A stretch of DNA of 33,587 bases. It comes from Actinomycetota bacterium. Its GTDB lineage: Bacteria > Actinomycetota > CADDZG01 > WHSQ01. The DNA is taken from NCBI GenBank assembly GCA_013697295.1, contig JACCXF010000325.1, positions 1 to 33,587 on the forward strand, given 5' to 3'. Position 1 is the first letter of the stretch. Each line of letters starts with the position of its first letter. Shown here piece by piece: positions 1-9,399 of the stretch. Below the pieces are notes generated by a model that ran no database searches, was not told the origin of the DNA, and was given only the letters and a program-made list of their open reading frames with translations. Made by a program: the position numbers and the translations under genes.

Positions 1-1539
<1,539 letters not shown>

Positions 1540-1543
<4 letters not shown>

Positions 1544-2667
1544 GACACCGCCTCACGAGCCGAGCCGAATCGCCGCGGTGAGAAGGCTTGGATCTCGAGA
1601 GGTGTCTCTCCCGTAGAGAGGAGGTGGGCGATCGTCCGGGCGGTGACGGGGGCCAGCAGGATGCCGTTCCTATAGTGGCCGGTGGCCACGATCAGATCGC
1701 GGATACGAGTCTCGCCCAACAGTGGAGCATTGTCCGGCGTACCCGGACGAAGGCCCACGGCGACCTCGCTCAACTCGAGTTCTGCGGCCCCCGGGTACAG
1801 CTCGTACGCGTCGCGCAACAGATCGTGCACCGCTCCAGCCGCGACCGAGGTATCGAAGCCCTTCTCCTCAACCGAGGCGCCGACAACCAGACGACCGTCG
1901 CCGCGCGGCACCATATAGACGTCTGCTCCTCTGATGGTGTGCTGCGGAACCGTTTCCGGGACGCCGTTCAGATGGAGAAGCTGTCCCTTCACCGGGCGCA
2001 CCGCGGGCCTCGCGTCATCGGGAAGGCCGGCCACCAACGCGGACCATGCCCCGGCAGCCAGGACGCATCGGCCACACCGCAGATGCTCGCCGCCATCCAC
2101 TTCAACACCCGTTGCCCGATCCCCCTCGACGGTTATGCGTCTCACCGCGATGCGCCGAGCGACCACCCCCGAGCGCTCGCTGGCCGTGCGCAGCGCTACA
2201 AGCAGGGCCCGGTTGTCGACCTGATGATCGTCTCGGACGAATACGCCTCCGCGGATGGAGGAGGCGAGCCCCGGTTCCAGAACCCGGCACTCCCGAGACC
2301 TCAGCCGTTCGACCTGCAGGCCTGCGGACGTTTGAAAGCGCGCCAGGCGGTCGAGCGCCGCTCGATCGTCGAGGTCGCGGGCCACAGCGAGGGTCCCGGT
2401 GGCCCGATAGCCGGATGGCTCCCCGGAGGCTTTCTCGAGCTCCGCCGCGAACTGCGGATAAGCGCGGGCCGACTCGAGGTTCAGCGCCAAGAGCGGTTCC
2501 TCGCCGAAATGGGCTTCCGTGACGGGGGCGAGCATCCCCGCGGCCGCGGACGACGCCGCGCCTTCGACATCTGGGTCCAAGACCGTGACGGACATGCCGG
2601 CTTCGGCTGCCTTCCACGCGATCGACAACCCGATAACGCCGCCGCCGATGATCGCGACGTCACACAT
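1540..2667 (-). CDS. thiO: Glycine oxidase ThiO
   Basis: FAD-dependent oxidase that converts glycine to dehydroglycine (iminoacetate) for thiazole synthesis by the oxygen-dependent route. The 375-residue protein begins with a Rossmann FAD motif (GGGVIG at residues 8-13) and has the DAO-family signatures ASSAAAGMLAP, RPVKGQLLHL and the C-terminal ATGHYRNGILLAPVTA, which is typical of ThiO. The gene order thiO-thiS-thiG and the TPP riboswitch 38 bases upstream confirm the assignment against a general D-amino-acid oxidase. The ribosome binding site before the ATG is weak. Confidence 0.95.
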
Positions 2668-2704
2668 GCCCGAGCCCGAAGTGGATCCTGCTGAGACGAT
2701 CTGG

Positions 2705-2795
2705 TCCTCCCTACGCGGGCATTACCCCGATCAGGTTCTCCTGGGTCGCGGGCAGTGGCGGCCCGCCTCTCAGCCCGGTCTTCCGAGCTCCCCTT
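2705..2795 (-). promoter_or_regulatory. TPP riboswitch (THI element) upstream of thiO
   Basis: Read on the minus strand, the stretch contains the conserved blocks of the TPP aptamer in the right order: GGGGAGC start (around 2792), CTGAGA (2773-2768), ACCTGATC (2736-2729), GGGTAAT (2727-2721) and the closing GCGTAGGGA (2716-2708). It lies immediately upstream of thiO in the same orientation. TPP binding should lower expression of thiO-thiS-thiG. I do not see an obvious U-tract terminator between aptamer and start codon, so control of translation initiation is the likelier mode (inference). Confidence 0.95.
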
Positions 2796-2834
2796 GCATG
2801 AACGATTATATGGACACCGGACGAGCGCCCGGTC

Positions 2835-3323
2835 CTACTCCTGGGCCAAGACGGAAGCGGGGGGCCCGTATCCTCCCGGCTTCGACAACCCCAGATTCAG
2901 GAGCATCGAATCCTCCTGGAGCGCCAGCGTCTTCACCAGGTGCACCATCGTGCCCTGCTCGGGTGCCGATGTGAAATTCACCTTGTCCACCAGCGCCCGC
3001 ATCAGCTGGATGCCGCGGCCGCCCTCGGCGCTCATGGCTGCTTCCTCGCCCTTCGCCAGGGCGGAGTGATCGAAGCCGCGACCTTCGTCGATGATCGCTA
3101 TCGAGCACTTGGTATTGTCGAGCTTGATCTCGACCCTGTACTCCTCCCGTGAATCGAACGCGTGCTTCAGAACATTCGTGCACGCCTCGGTCAAGGCAAG
3201 CTCGATGTCGCTCACGCACTCGGGCTCCACGCCTATGTTCTGCAAAGAGGTGCGGCAGAGTTGGCGTACCACCGGTACGCTGGCTTCGTCTCGAGGTAGC
3301 GCAAGCGAGAACAGAACCTCCAT
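2835..3323 (-). CDS. RsbW-like anti-sigma factor / ATP-binding regulator 1
   Basis: Single-domain GHKL ATPase of the RsbW / SpoIIAB type. The N box is visible in ELALTEACTNVLKHA, the G1 box in DEGRGFD and the G2 box in GGRGIQLMRALVDKV. Proteins of this family bind sigma factors or phosphorylate anti-anti-sigma partners. The open frame extends to 3383, but the ATG at 3323 has a perfect GGGGAGGT seven bases upstream, so I chose it (162 residues). No sigma factor or STAS-domain antagonist is adjacent, so the target is unknown. The gene follows pfk and ltaE on the minus strand and precedes the TPP riboswitch. The C-terminal tail of about 30 residues (SMLLNLGLSKPGGYG) is outside the domain. Confidence 0.85.
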   Translation of the reverse strand: MEVLFSLALPRDEASVPVVRQLCRTSLQNIGVEPECVSDIELALTEACTNVLKHAFDSREEYRVEIKLDNTKCSIAIIDEGRGFDHSALAKGEEAAMSAEGGRGIQLMRALVDKVNFTSAPEQGTMVHLVKTLALQEDSMLLNLGLSKPGGYGPPASVLAQE

Positions 3324-3330
3324 GCTTTTT

Positions 3331-3338
3331 ACCTCCCC
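3331..3338 (-). promoter_or_regulatory. Ribosome binding site fixing the start of the first RsbW-like gene
   Basis: GGGGAGGT on the minus strand, followed by a 7-base A-rich spacer and ATG at 3323. It is much stronger than anything before the upstream in-frame ATG at 3383. Confidence 0.8.
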
Positions 3339-3379
3339 GCCCGGGCACTCGACCAAACCCCCGGGCCAGACCCCCGCCA

Positions 3380-4417
3380 TCACGGCGACAGCACACGGCG
3401 TAGCGCGCCGATGGCGGCGTCGAGGTCATCCGAGCCCACATCGCGGTGTGTGACGAAACGCATCATGAAACCGGGAGCTCCCAAGGCGAGAACGCCTTCG
3501 GCCAGCAATGATTCGGCAACTTGGGGACCATCCAGATCGAACGGCCTCAGATCGATGTAGACCATGTTGGTCTGGACCGCTCGAGGGTCGACGGCGCGCT
3601 CGTCGAGATCGGCGATCGCTTCGGCGAGCCGGCGGGCGTGCTCGTGGTCCTCGACCAGCCGCTCAACTCCCGTTTCGATAGCGACCCTGGCGGCGGCTGC
3701 GATGACCCCTACCTGACGCATCCCGCCCCCGAGGCGTTTCCTGATCCTGTGCGCCTCTGTGATGACCTCACGGTCCGAGCACACCATCGAGCCGATCGGC
3801 GCGCCGAGGCCCTTCGAAAAGCAGAAGGTCACGGTATCCGCGCAGTCCGCCCATTCCCGGACGGGGTTACCGGTAGCTGCCTGAGCGTTGAAGATGCGGG
3901 CACCGTCCAGGTGTACTGCGACATCGCGTTCGCGACAGATCTTCGAGATAGAGCGCGCTTCATCCAGAGGAAACACGGCGCCGCCCGCCCCGTTGTGGGT
4001 GTTCTCTATCGCAACGACGGCGGTGCGAGGAGCGTGGTCGTTGCCCGGCCTTATCGCATCGGCAACGATGTCCGCAGAGAGCACGCCCGCGACCCCCGGG
4101 AAGGACCTCGCCATGAGTCCCAGGTGGGCGCCCACCGAACCGCCCTCGTAGTGGAGGATGTGCGCGCCCGCCTCACAGATCACCTCGTCGCCGGGCCGGG
4201 TCAATGCGCCGAGCGAGACCTGATTGCCCATCGAGCCGGAAGGAACGAATAGACCCGCTTCCTTGCCAAGCAGATCGGCGCAGAACTCCTGCAGCCCTAC
4301 AACGGTCGGATCGTCGCCCAATACATCGTCGCCCACCTCGGCGTCCGCCATCGCACGACGCATCAACGGAGTGGGACGCGTGACTGTGTCCGAACGAAGA
4401 TCGATCAACGAACTCAT
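3380..4417 (-). CDS. ltaE: Low-specificity L-threonine aldolase
   Basis: PLP enzyme that cleaves L-threonine or L-allo-threonine to glycine and acetaldehyde. It is 345 residues, the normal length. The N-terminal [10 protein letters not shown], the [11 protein letters not shown] segment, the HYEGG motif near residue 89 and the PLP-binding Lys K202 in [12 protein letters not shown] are all canonical. It lies 16 bases downstream of pfk on the same strand and is probably cotranscribed. Glycine made here could feed ThiO, whose operon lies downstream on the same strand, but that link is only suggestive. Confidence 0.93.
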   Translation of the reverse strand: MSSLIDLRSDTVTRPTPLMRRAMADAEVGDDVLGDDPTVVGLQEFCADLLGKEAGLFVPSGSMGNQVSLGALTRPGDEVICEAGAHILHYEGGSVGAHLGLMARSFPGVAGVLSADIVADAIRPGNDHAPRTAVVAIENTHNGAGGAVFPLDEARSISKICRERDVAVHLDGARIFNAQAATGNPVREWADCADTVTFCFSKGLGAPIGSMVCSDREVITEAHRIRKRLGGGMRQVGVIAAAARVAIETGVERLVEDHEHARRLAEAIADLDERAVDPRAVQTNMVYIDLRPFDLDGPQVAESLLAEGVLALGAPGFMMRFVTHRDVGSDDLDAAIGALRRVLSP

Positions 4418-4433
4418 CTGGTCAGGATACGAC

Positions 4434-5468
4434 TCAACCGAAGAAGACTGCGGCCGCGTCGAACAAAGATTGGTCGACTGTTTTCAACTCTCCTACCGCA
4501 GCGCCCAGAGGCACGCGCACGATGTTCGTGCCTTGAAGCGCGACCATCTTCCCGAAGTCACCGTCCTCAACGGCGTCGATCGCCGCGATACCGAAGCGAG
4601 TTGCAAGTACGCGATCGTAGGCGGTTGGGGTCCCACCGCGCTGCATGTGCCCCAGGATCGTCACGCGTGTCTCGTAACCGGTCCGGCTCTCGATCTCGTT
4701 CTCGAGCCATACACCGATGCCCCCGAGCCGGACGTGACCGAACGCGTCCTTCTCGTTGCTCTGCAGTGTCTCGGCCCCCTCCTTGGGAGTGGCGCCCTCC
4801 GCGACCACCACGATCGAGAAGGTGCGTCCCCGGTGGTGGCGGTGGCGGATATGTTCGCAGACCTCTTCGACGTCAAATGGCTTCTCGGGCACCAGGATCG
4901 CGTCCGCTCCCCCGGCGAGGCCTGAATGGATCGCGATCCATCCGGCGTGACGCCCCATCACCTCGACGACCATCACGCGATTGTGCGACTCCGCAGTGGT
5001 GTGAAGCCGATCGATCGCATCGGTGCAGATCTGGACCGCGGTCTGGAATCCGAATGTGTAGTCGGTGGCGTTCAGATCGTTGTCGATCGTCTTCGGTACG
5101 CCGACGACTAGGACATCGCGCGTGTCCGTGAGCTTGTCGGCGACGCCGAGAGTGTCCTCGCCACCGATGGCGATGAGGGAATCGATGTGTTCGGCCTTCA
5201 GATTCTCCTTGACCAGCTCGACGCCACGGTCCTCCTTGAACGGATTCGTTCGCGAGGAGCCAAGGATCGTGCCGCCGCGGTGCAGGATCCCGGAGGTGTT
5301 CTCGGGAGTCAGATGCATCGTCCGGTTCTCGAGGACCCCTCGCCAGCCATCCCGGTAGCCGACGATGGCGTGGCCGTAGACGTTGACCCCCTTTCGGGTC
5401 ACCGCTCTGATCACAGCATTGAGTCCTGGGCAATCTCCACCCCCGGTAAGGATCCCGATCCGCGCCAC
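4434..5468 (-). CDS. 6-phosphofructokinase with PPi-type active site
   Basis: Phosphofructokinase of the actinobacterial group, about 344 residues from the GTG at 5468. N-terminal [16 protein letters not shown] is the donor-binding loop. In ATP-dependent PFKs the donor-site motif is GGDGS and the substrate loop is PGTIDND. Here they are GGEDT and PKTIDND, so Asp replaces the Gly equivalent to E. coli G104 and Lys replaces G124. Both changes are known determinants of pyrophosphate use, so the enzyme is probably a reversible PPi-PFK (inference from motifs). MGRHAGWIA and the GHMQRGG motif are intact. The frame is open to 5555, but GTG 5468 has a strong ribosome binding site and gives the normal family start. 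Confidence 0.92.
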   Translation of the reverse strand: MARIGILTGGGDCPGLNAVIRAVTRKGVNVYGHAIVGYRDGWRGVLENRTMHLTPENTSGILHRGGTILGSSRTNPFKEDRGVELVKENLKAEHIDSLIAIGGEDTLGVADKLTDTRDVLVVGVPKTIDNDLNATDYTFGFQTAVQICTDAIDRLHTTAESHNRVMVVEVMGRHAGWIAIHSGLAGGADAILVPEKPFDVEEVCEHIRHRHHRGRTFSIVVVAEGATPKEGAETLQSNEKDAFGHVRLGGIGVWLENEIESRTGYETRVTILGHMQRGGTPTAYDRVLATRFGIAAIDAVEDGDFGKMVALQGTNIVRVPLGAAVGELKTVDQSLFDAAAVFFG

Positions 5469-5470
5469 CG

Positions 5471-5483
5471 CACCTCCTCCTCC
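5471..5483 (-). promoter_or_regulatory. Ribosome binding site for the PFK GTG start
   Basis: Repeated AGGAGG on the minus strand ending a few bases before GTG 5468. It supports a start 29 codons inside the longest open frame. Confidence 0.75.
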
Positions 5484-5518
5484 TAGACCCTCGTTCCCGC
5501 TCGTTCCACCGTGAGACA

Positions 5519-5536
5519 GGGCTGTCATTTCAGCCC
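5519..5536. promoter_or_regulatory. Inverted repeat between divergent pfk and rlpA-like genes
   Basis: GGGCTG-TCATTT-CAGCCC, a perfect 6-bp inverted repeat with a 6-base loop, in the short divergent intergenic region. It could be a regulator site or a 5' UTR hairpin. No flanking promoter is clear enough to decide. Confidence 0.3.
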
Positions 5537-5578
5537 ACAGGCTCAATACCACCACGCGTGACGCCGACTCTAAGGGAG

Positions 5579-6604
5579 ATGAAACCCACTAGAAGGTTGC
5601 GCGCCCCCATCTCGGGCGTTCTGGTACTGGCCGCCGCTCTCGGGGGCGTGACCCAAGCGTCCGCGTCCGATCTCGAGACGCTCCGGGAGCGCGCCCAAGA
5701 AGTCGCCGACCAGGTCAGCTCCTACGAGCATCGCTTGAGCGACCTCGAGTCAGAGCAGGCGCGCCTCGAGACCGAGATAGCTTCTGCCGATCGCGAGCTC
5801 GCAACGTTGGAGCTGGAACGACATCGCAGAGAAGAGAGCTTCCTCGCCGCGCAGGCGCGCTACGTCGAGCGGGCGATCGAGGCTTACAAGGCGGGCGCCA
5901 TGGGTGGGCAGCTCGAGATGCTGCTGTCGGCTCGCACGCTTCCGGAAATGTTGACTCTTGCCGAGGCGTCCGAACAGGCAGCGTCCCTCGACTCCGACGA
6001 GCTCGATGATCTGATCGTTGCCCGCCGCGAATCGGAACGCGCCGAGGAACGGATCGACGCTCGCAAGCAACGCCTCATGGCGGCACAGAACCAGGTCGCT
6101 GTCGTCACCACGGAGATAAGCGGAACCCTCGAGGAGCGACGGCTCGCTCTCGAAGAAATGAGCAGCAGGCTCGAGGAGCTCGAGCGCCAAGCGCGCCGAG
6201 CGGCTGAGCGCGCGCCAGAGCCCGACGCGCTGGAGCAACTGTTGGCCGGCGCTCCCACGGGCCCAAGTGGATCGGGAGGGCCGTCTACAGGGATCCCCCA
6301 GGGATTCGTCGGCACGGGCGTTACCTTCGAGGGGATAGCGTCGTGGTACGGACCCGGGTTCGAGGGCAACAGCACGGCCAACGGGGACATCTTCGACCCA
6401 AGCAAGTTCACGGCGGCCAGCAAGACACTGCCTCTGGGCTCGTGGCTGTACGTCGAACATGAGGGACGTGGCGTGGTGGTGTATGTGAACGATCGCGGTC
6501 CGTACGTCGGGGACAGGGTCCTAGACCTTAGTGAGGCTTCAGCTCAGGCGATCGGCATCTCGGGGCTCGGCTGGATCGAGGCTGAGGTAGTCCTTAAGAA
6601 GTGA
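5579..6604 (+). CDS. Secreted coiled-coil protein with C-terminal RlpA-like (DPBB) domain
   Basis: From the ATG at 5579 the protein starts with a signal peptide (basic MKPTRRLR, then a hydrophobic stretch ending near ASAS). A long Glu/Arg-rich coiled coil of about 200 residues follows, resembling the N-terminal regulatory half of PcsB/NlpC-type hydrolases, then a Gly/Ser/Pro linker. The C-terminal 90 residues are a double-psi beta-barrel of the RlpA type: GIASWYGPGFEG, ANGDIFDP, ASKTLPLGSW, VNDRGPY and DLSEASAQAIG. RlpA domains bind or cleave denuded peptidoglycan glycans. A GTG at 5558 would add seven residues; neither start has a well-spaced ribosome binding site. The stop overlaps the stop of the convergent anti-sigma gene by 11 bases. 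Likely role is in the cell wall or division (inference). Confidence 0.88.
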   Translation: MKPTRRLRAPISGVLVLAAALGGVTQASASDLETLRERAQEVADQVSSYEHRLSDLESEQARLETEIASADRELATLELERHRREESFLAAQARYVERAIEAYKAGAMGGQLEMLLSARTLPEMLTLAEASEQAASLDSDELDDLIVARRESERAEERIDARKQRLMAAQNQVAVVTTEISGTLEERRLALEEMSSRLEELERQARRAAERAPEPDALEQLLAGAPTGPSGSGGPSTGIPQGFVGTGVTFEGIASWYGPGFEGNSTANGDIFDPSKFTAASKTLPLGSWLYVEHEGRGVVVYVNDRGPYVGDRVLDLSEASAQAIGISGLGWIEAEVVLKK

Positions 6605-7073
6605 CGGGCCGACCCACGGGCAGGTCTTTCACCATCGTGACCCTGGTTCCACCCGACCGGTAACCGATCTCGACCTGATCCATCAGGCCTCTCATCAGGC
6701 TCAAGCCGTATCCTCCGATGCGATCCTCGGCGGCACTCGACTCCTTTGGCTGGGCACGAGAGGGGTGCGCGGTCTTGGACCACTCCCGACCGCCGAAGTC
6801 CTGGATGCAGAACGACAGACACGTCGGATCGACCTGCCAGCTAACGACCGAGTCCGGTTCCTCGTTGGCGCCGCATCCGTGAATAAGAGCGTTCGAACAA
6901 GCTTCGGTGACTGCGACGAGGCAGTCGAACGTCACCGACCCATCGATGCCCGCCCGGCTGAATTCTGCGCGCATCGATCGCCGGATCGCGGACAAGCTAG
7001 CTTTGTCCGTGAGCGGATACCGGACCCCACTGGGTCCGGTGTGATGGCGGGAGGTTTCGTTGGCTGATTTCAT
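6594..7073 (-). CDS. RsbW-like anti-sigma factor / ATP-binding regulator 2
   Basis: Second GHKL-type ATPase of the RsbW family. N box: LVAVTEACSNALIHG; G1-like segment: CIQDFGGREW, where the usual D-x-G-x-G is degenerate (DFGGREW); G2 box: GGYGLSLMRGLMDQVEI. The degenerate G1 box leaves ATP binding less certain than in the other copy. The frame is open to 7154, but the domain begins near residue 17 of the version starting at 7073, so I chose 7073 or the ATG three bases earlier. That start overlaps the first codons of glpK head-to-head, and no ribosome binding site is seen, so the true start may be internal. The target is unknown. Confidence 0.8.
   Translation of the reverse strand: MKSANETSRHHTGPSGVRYPLTDKASLSAIRRSMRAEFSRAGIDGSVTFDCLVAVTEACSNALIHGCGANEEPDSVVSWQVDPTCLSFCIQDFGGREWSKTAHPSRAQPKESSAAEDRIGGYGLSLMRGLMDQVEIGYRSGGTRVTMVKDLPVGRPVTS
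7019..7040. promoter_or_regulatory. Perfect 9-bp inverted repeat upstream of glpK
   Basis: ACCGGACCC (7019-7027), four bases, then GGGTCCGGT (7032-7040). It sits 19 bases before the glpK start and within the N-terminal codons of the divergent anti-sigma gene. It could be a dimeric repressor operator or a strong mRNA hairpin just before the glpK ribosome binding site. The regulator is unknown. Confidence 0.5.
7049..7055 (+). promoter_or_regulatory. Ribosome binding site for the glpK TTG start
   Basis: GGGAGGT four bases before TTG 7060. It decides for the TTG over the ATG at 7075. Confidence 0.7.
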
Positions 7074-8553
7074 CATGTCTATAGATGCGGGCACGACCGG
7101 AGTGAAAGTGTTGCTTCTGGATCCTGAGGCTACCGTCCTCGCCCGGACGTACACGGAGTTCCCTCAGTCATACCCACAAGCGGGCTGGGTCGAACATGAT
7201 GCTGAAGAGATATGGAACGCAACGCACACCGTGATGCGCCGATCGCTAGATGAAGCCGAAAAGGATCCCTCCGATATCCGCGCCATCGGGATAACGAATC
7301 AACGAGAAACCACACTGGTATGGGATAGAGCATCCGGGGAGCCGGTGCATCCGGCGATCGTGTGGCAGGACCGTCGTACCGCTGCGATCTGCGAAAGACT
7401 CAAGAGCGAGGGCCTCGAGGACGAATTGCGCAGGCGCACCGGCCTCGTGGTCGACCCCTACTTCTCCGCCACCAAGCTGATATGGCTGCTCGAGAACATC
7501 GACGGCTTGCGCGATCGAGCGCGCGCCGGCGAGCTGGCTTTCGGCACCATCGATTCCTGGCTGATCTGGAAGATGACCGGGGGTCGGGTCCACGTCACGG
7601 AACCATCCAACGCCTCCCGAACGCTGCTCTACTCGCTCCGAGAACGCGCGTGGGACGAGTGGATCCTCGAACAGCTCGATATCCCGCGCCAGCTCTTGCC
7701 GGAAGTTGCTGCCTCCAGCGGACGGTTTGGCCAGACCGACTCAGGCGTATTCGACTTGCCCATTCCTATCTCCGGGGTCGCAGGCGACCAACAGGCCGCG
7801 CTGTGCGGTCAGGCCTGCTTCGAGCCGGGCATGGTGAAGAACACATACGGCACCGGCTCTTTCGTCTTGATGAATACGGGCGAGGAGCTGCATCAATCGG
7901 ATCACGGCCTCCTCACCACGGCCGCATGGGATGTAGGCCAGGGAGCCCGTTTCGCGCTCGAGGGAAGCATCTTCGTGACGGGTGCCGCCGTGCAGTGGTT
8001 GCGGGACGAACTCAACATCATCTCGGAATCGGACGAGGTCGGCCCGCTGGCCGAGACGGTCCCGGACGCGGACGGCACCTATCTCGTCCCCGCCTTCGTC
8101 GGTCTGGGCGCCCCCCATTGGGATCCCTACGCGCGCGGCGCCTATATGGGCATCACACGCGGAACGACACGAGCCCACCTCGCTCGAGCGGTAGTCGAGT
8201 CGATGGCTTTTCAGACGCGCGACGTGATCGACGCGATGAACGCGGATGCAGAGGTTGCGCCCACCGAATTGCGCGTCGATGGAGGCGCGAGCGTCATGGA
8301 CCTCCTGTGCCAGTTCCAGGCCGACCAATTGGGGATCGCCGTCAAGCGCCCCAAGAATCTCGAGACAACCGCCCTCGGGGCGGGCTTCCTGGCCGGACTG
8401 GCGGAGGGCGTTTGGGATTCTTTGGAGGACATCGGGAACAAGTGGACCGCAGCTGCAGTATTCGAGCCCGCTTCATCTCGGGACGAGGTCGACTCCGCGT
8501 ACGACGGATGGAAGCGAGCAGTTGAACGAACCCGCGGTTGGATCGAGCATTGA
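7060..8553 (+). CDS. glpK: Glycerol kinase
   Basis: Phosphorylates glycerol to sn-glycerol 3-phosphate. The 497-residue FGGY-family protein has the N-terminal phosphate loop SIDAGTTGVKVLLLD, the substrate loop GITNQRETTLVWDR, WQDRRT, the middle motif GVAGDQQAALCGQ, TYGTGSF and the C-terminal DGGASVMDLLCQFQAD. All are typical of GlpK rather than xylulokinase. It starts with TTG behind a good ribosome binding site, with a perfect inverted repeat just upstream that may regulate it. It converges on plsC with 8 bases between stops, and an esterase follows, so the neighbourhood fits glycerol and acylglycerol use. No glpF or glpD is present. Confidence 0.96.
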   Translation: MADFIMSIDAGTTGVKVLLLDPEATVLARTYTEFPQSYPQAGWVEHDAEEIWNATHTVMRRSLDEAEKDPSDIRAIGITNQRETTLVWDRASGEPVHPAIVWQDRRTAAICERLKSEGLEDELRRRTGLVVDPYFSATKLIWLLENIDGLRDRARAGELAFGTIDSWLIWKMTGGRVHVTEPSNASRTLLYSLRERAWDEWILEQLDIPRQLLPEVAASSGRFGQTDSGVFDLPIPISGVAGDQQAALCGQACFEPGMVKNTYGTGSFVLMNTGEELHQSDHGLLTTAAWDVGQGARFALEGSIFVTGAAVQWLRDELNIISESDEVGPLAETVPDADGTYLVPAFVGLGAPHWDPYARGAYMGITRGTTRAHLARAVVESMAFQTRDVIDAMNADAEVAPTELRVDGGASVMDLLCQFQADQLGIAVKRPKNLETTALGAGFLAGLAEGVWDSLEDIGNKWTAAAVFEPASSRDEVDSAYDGWKRAVERTRGWIEH

Positions 8554-8561
8554 CCGATCAG

Positions 8562-9284
8562 CTACCCGGCCAGGATCTCCTCTGACAGGTCGATGTCGTC
8601 GACCGGCTCCTCGGGGGATGGAACCTTCCGTGCGCGAGCCGCGTACTCGTCTTTGTACTCCTGATCCGACAGCTGCATGATCTCGTACATGATCTCGTCG
8701 GTCACGCTGCGAAGCACGAAACGGTCCCGTTCGCGACCCTTGTAGCGAGAGAAATCCAGGGGCATCCCGTAGCGGACCTCGACCTTGAGCTGCCCTCGTA
8801 TCCGGGGGAACTTAGCGGCCTTGGGCATGACCGCCTCGGTACCGACGAGTCCGCAAGGGATCACCGGCACGCCGGCGGTCAAGGCGAGGCGGGCGACGCC
8901 CGTCCTACCTCGGTGTAAGGAACCATCCGGTGAACGGGTCCCCTCCGGGTAGATACCCAGGAGCTTTCCCTCTTGCAGAACCTCTAGGGCGACGTCCAGC
9001 GACTGCTGGCTCTTCTTCCCACCGCTGCGCTCGGTTGGGATCTGCCCACACATCTTGAAGAACCACGCGGTCTTCCAGTTCGTGAAATAGTCGGCCTTCG
9101 CCAGATAGGTGACCTTCCGCCTCTTAACGACGAGAGGGATGAAGAACGAGTCCAGGAACGAGAGATGGTTCGCGGCGATGATCGCCGGCCCCTTCTTCGG
9201 CACGTTCTCGAGCCCCCGCGTCCGGATCCTGTAGATCGCGAGCAGCGGCGGCTTCAATATGGCTTTGGCTAACCAATAAAACAC
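8562..9284 (-). CDS. plsC: 1-acyl-sn-glycerol-3-phosphate acyltransferase (PlsC family)
   Basis: Membrane-associated acyltransferase that probably makes phosphatidic acid from lysophosphatidic acid. The catalytic HX4D motif is NHLSFLD near residue 39, the acceptor-binding EGTRS follows near residue 115, and VPVIPCGLVGTE is the third family block. The 240 residues have a hydrophobic N-terminus and an acidic C-terminal tail (EEPVDDIDLSEE). The GTG at 9284 is 11 bases after a GGGAGGG, a long spacing, so the start is not certain. It is divergent from the esterase gene. Confidence 0.9.
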   Translation of the reverse strand: MFYWLAKAILKPPLLAIYRIRTRGLENVPKKGPAIIAANHLSFLDSFFIPLVVKRRKVTYLAKADYFTNWKTAWFFKMCGQIPTERSGGKKSQQSLDVALEVLQEGKLLGIYPEGTRSPDGSLHRGRTGVARLALTAGVPVIPCGLVGTEAVMPKAAKFPRIRGQLKVEVRYGMPLDFSRYKGRERDRFVLRSVTDEIMYEIMQLSDQEYKDEYAARARKVPSPEEPVDDIDLSEEILAG

Positions 9285-9387
9285 AGCGGAAACGACCCTC
9301 CCTCATGATCCCCTCGCCAGATAGTAGAGAATCGGTGAGGATTTGGACACCCAGGGCGCAGCATCCGTTACCGCACCCACCCCGATA

Positions 9388-9394
9388 GGGAGGA
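9388..9394 (+). promoter_or_regulatory. Ribosome binding site for the esterase GTG start
   Basis: GGGAGGA five bases before GTG 9400. It argues against the TTG at 9343 that opens the longest frame. Confidence 0.75.
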
Positions 9395-9399
9395 AAAGC

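Noticed and set aside
1588-2694. Plus-strand 368-codon open frame
   Set aside because: It is antisense to thiO, which is certain from its motifs. Long antisense frames are common in GC-rich DNA, and the product has no recognisable domain.
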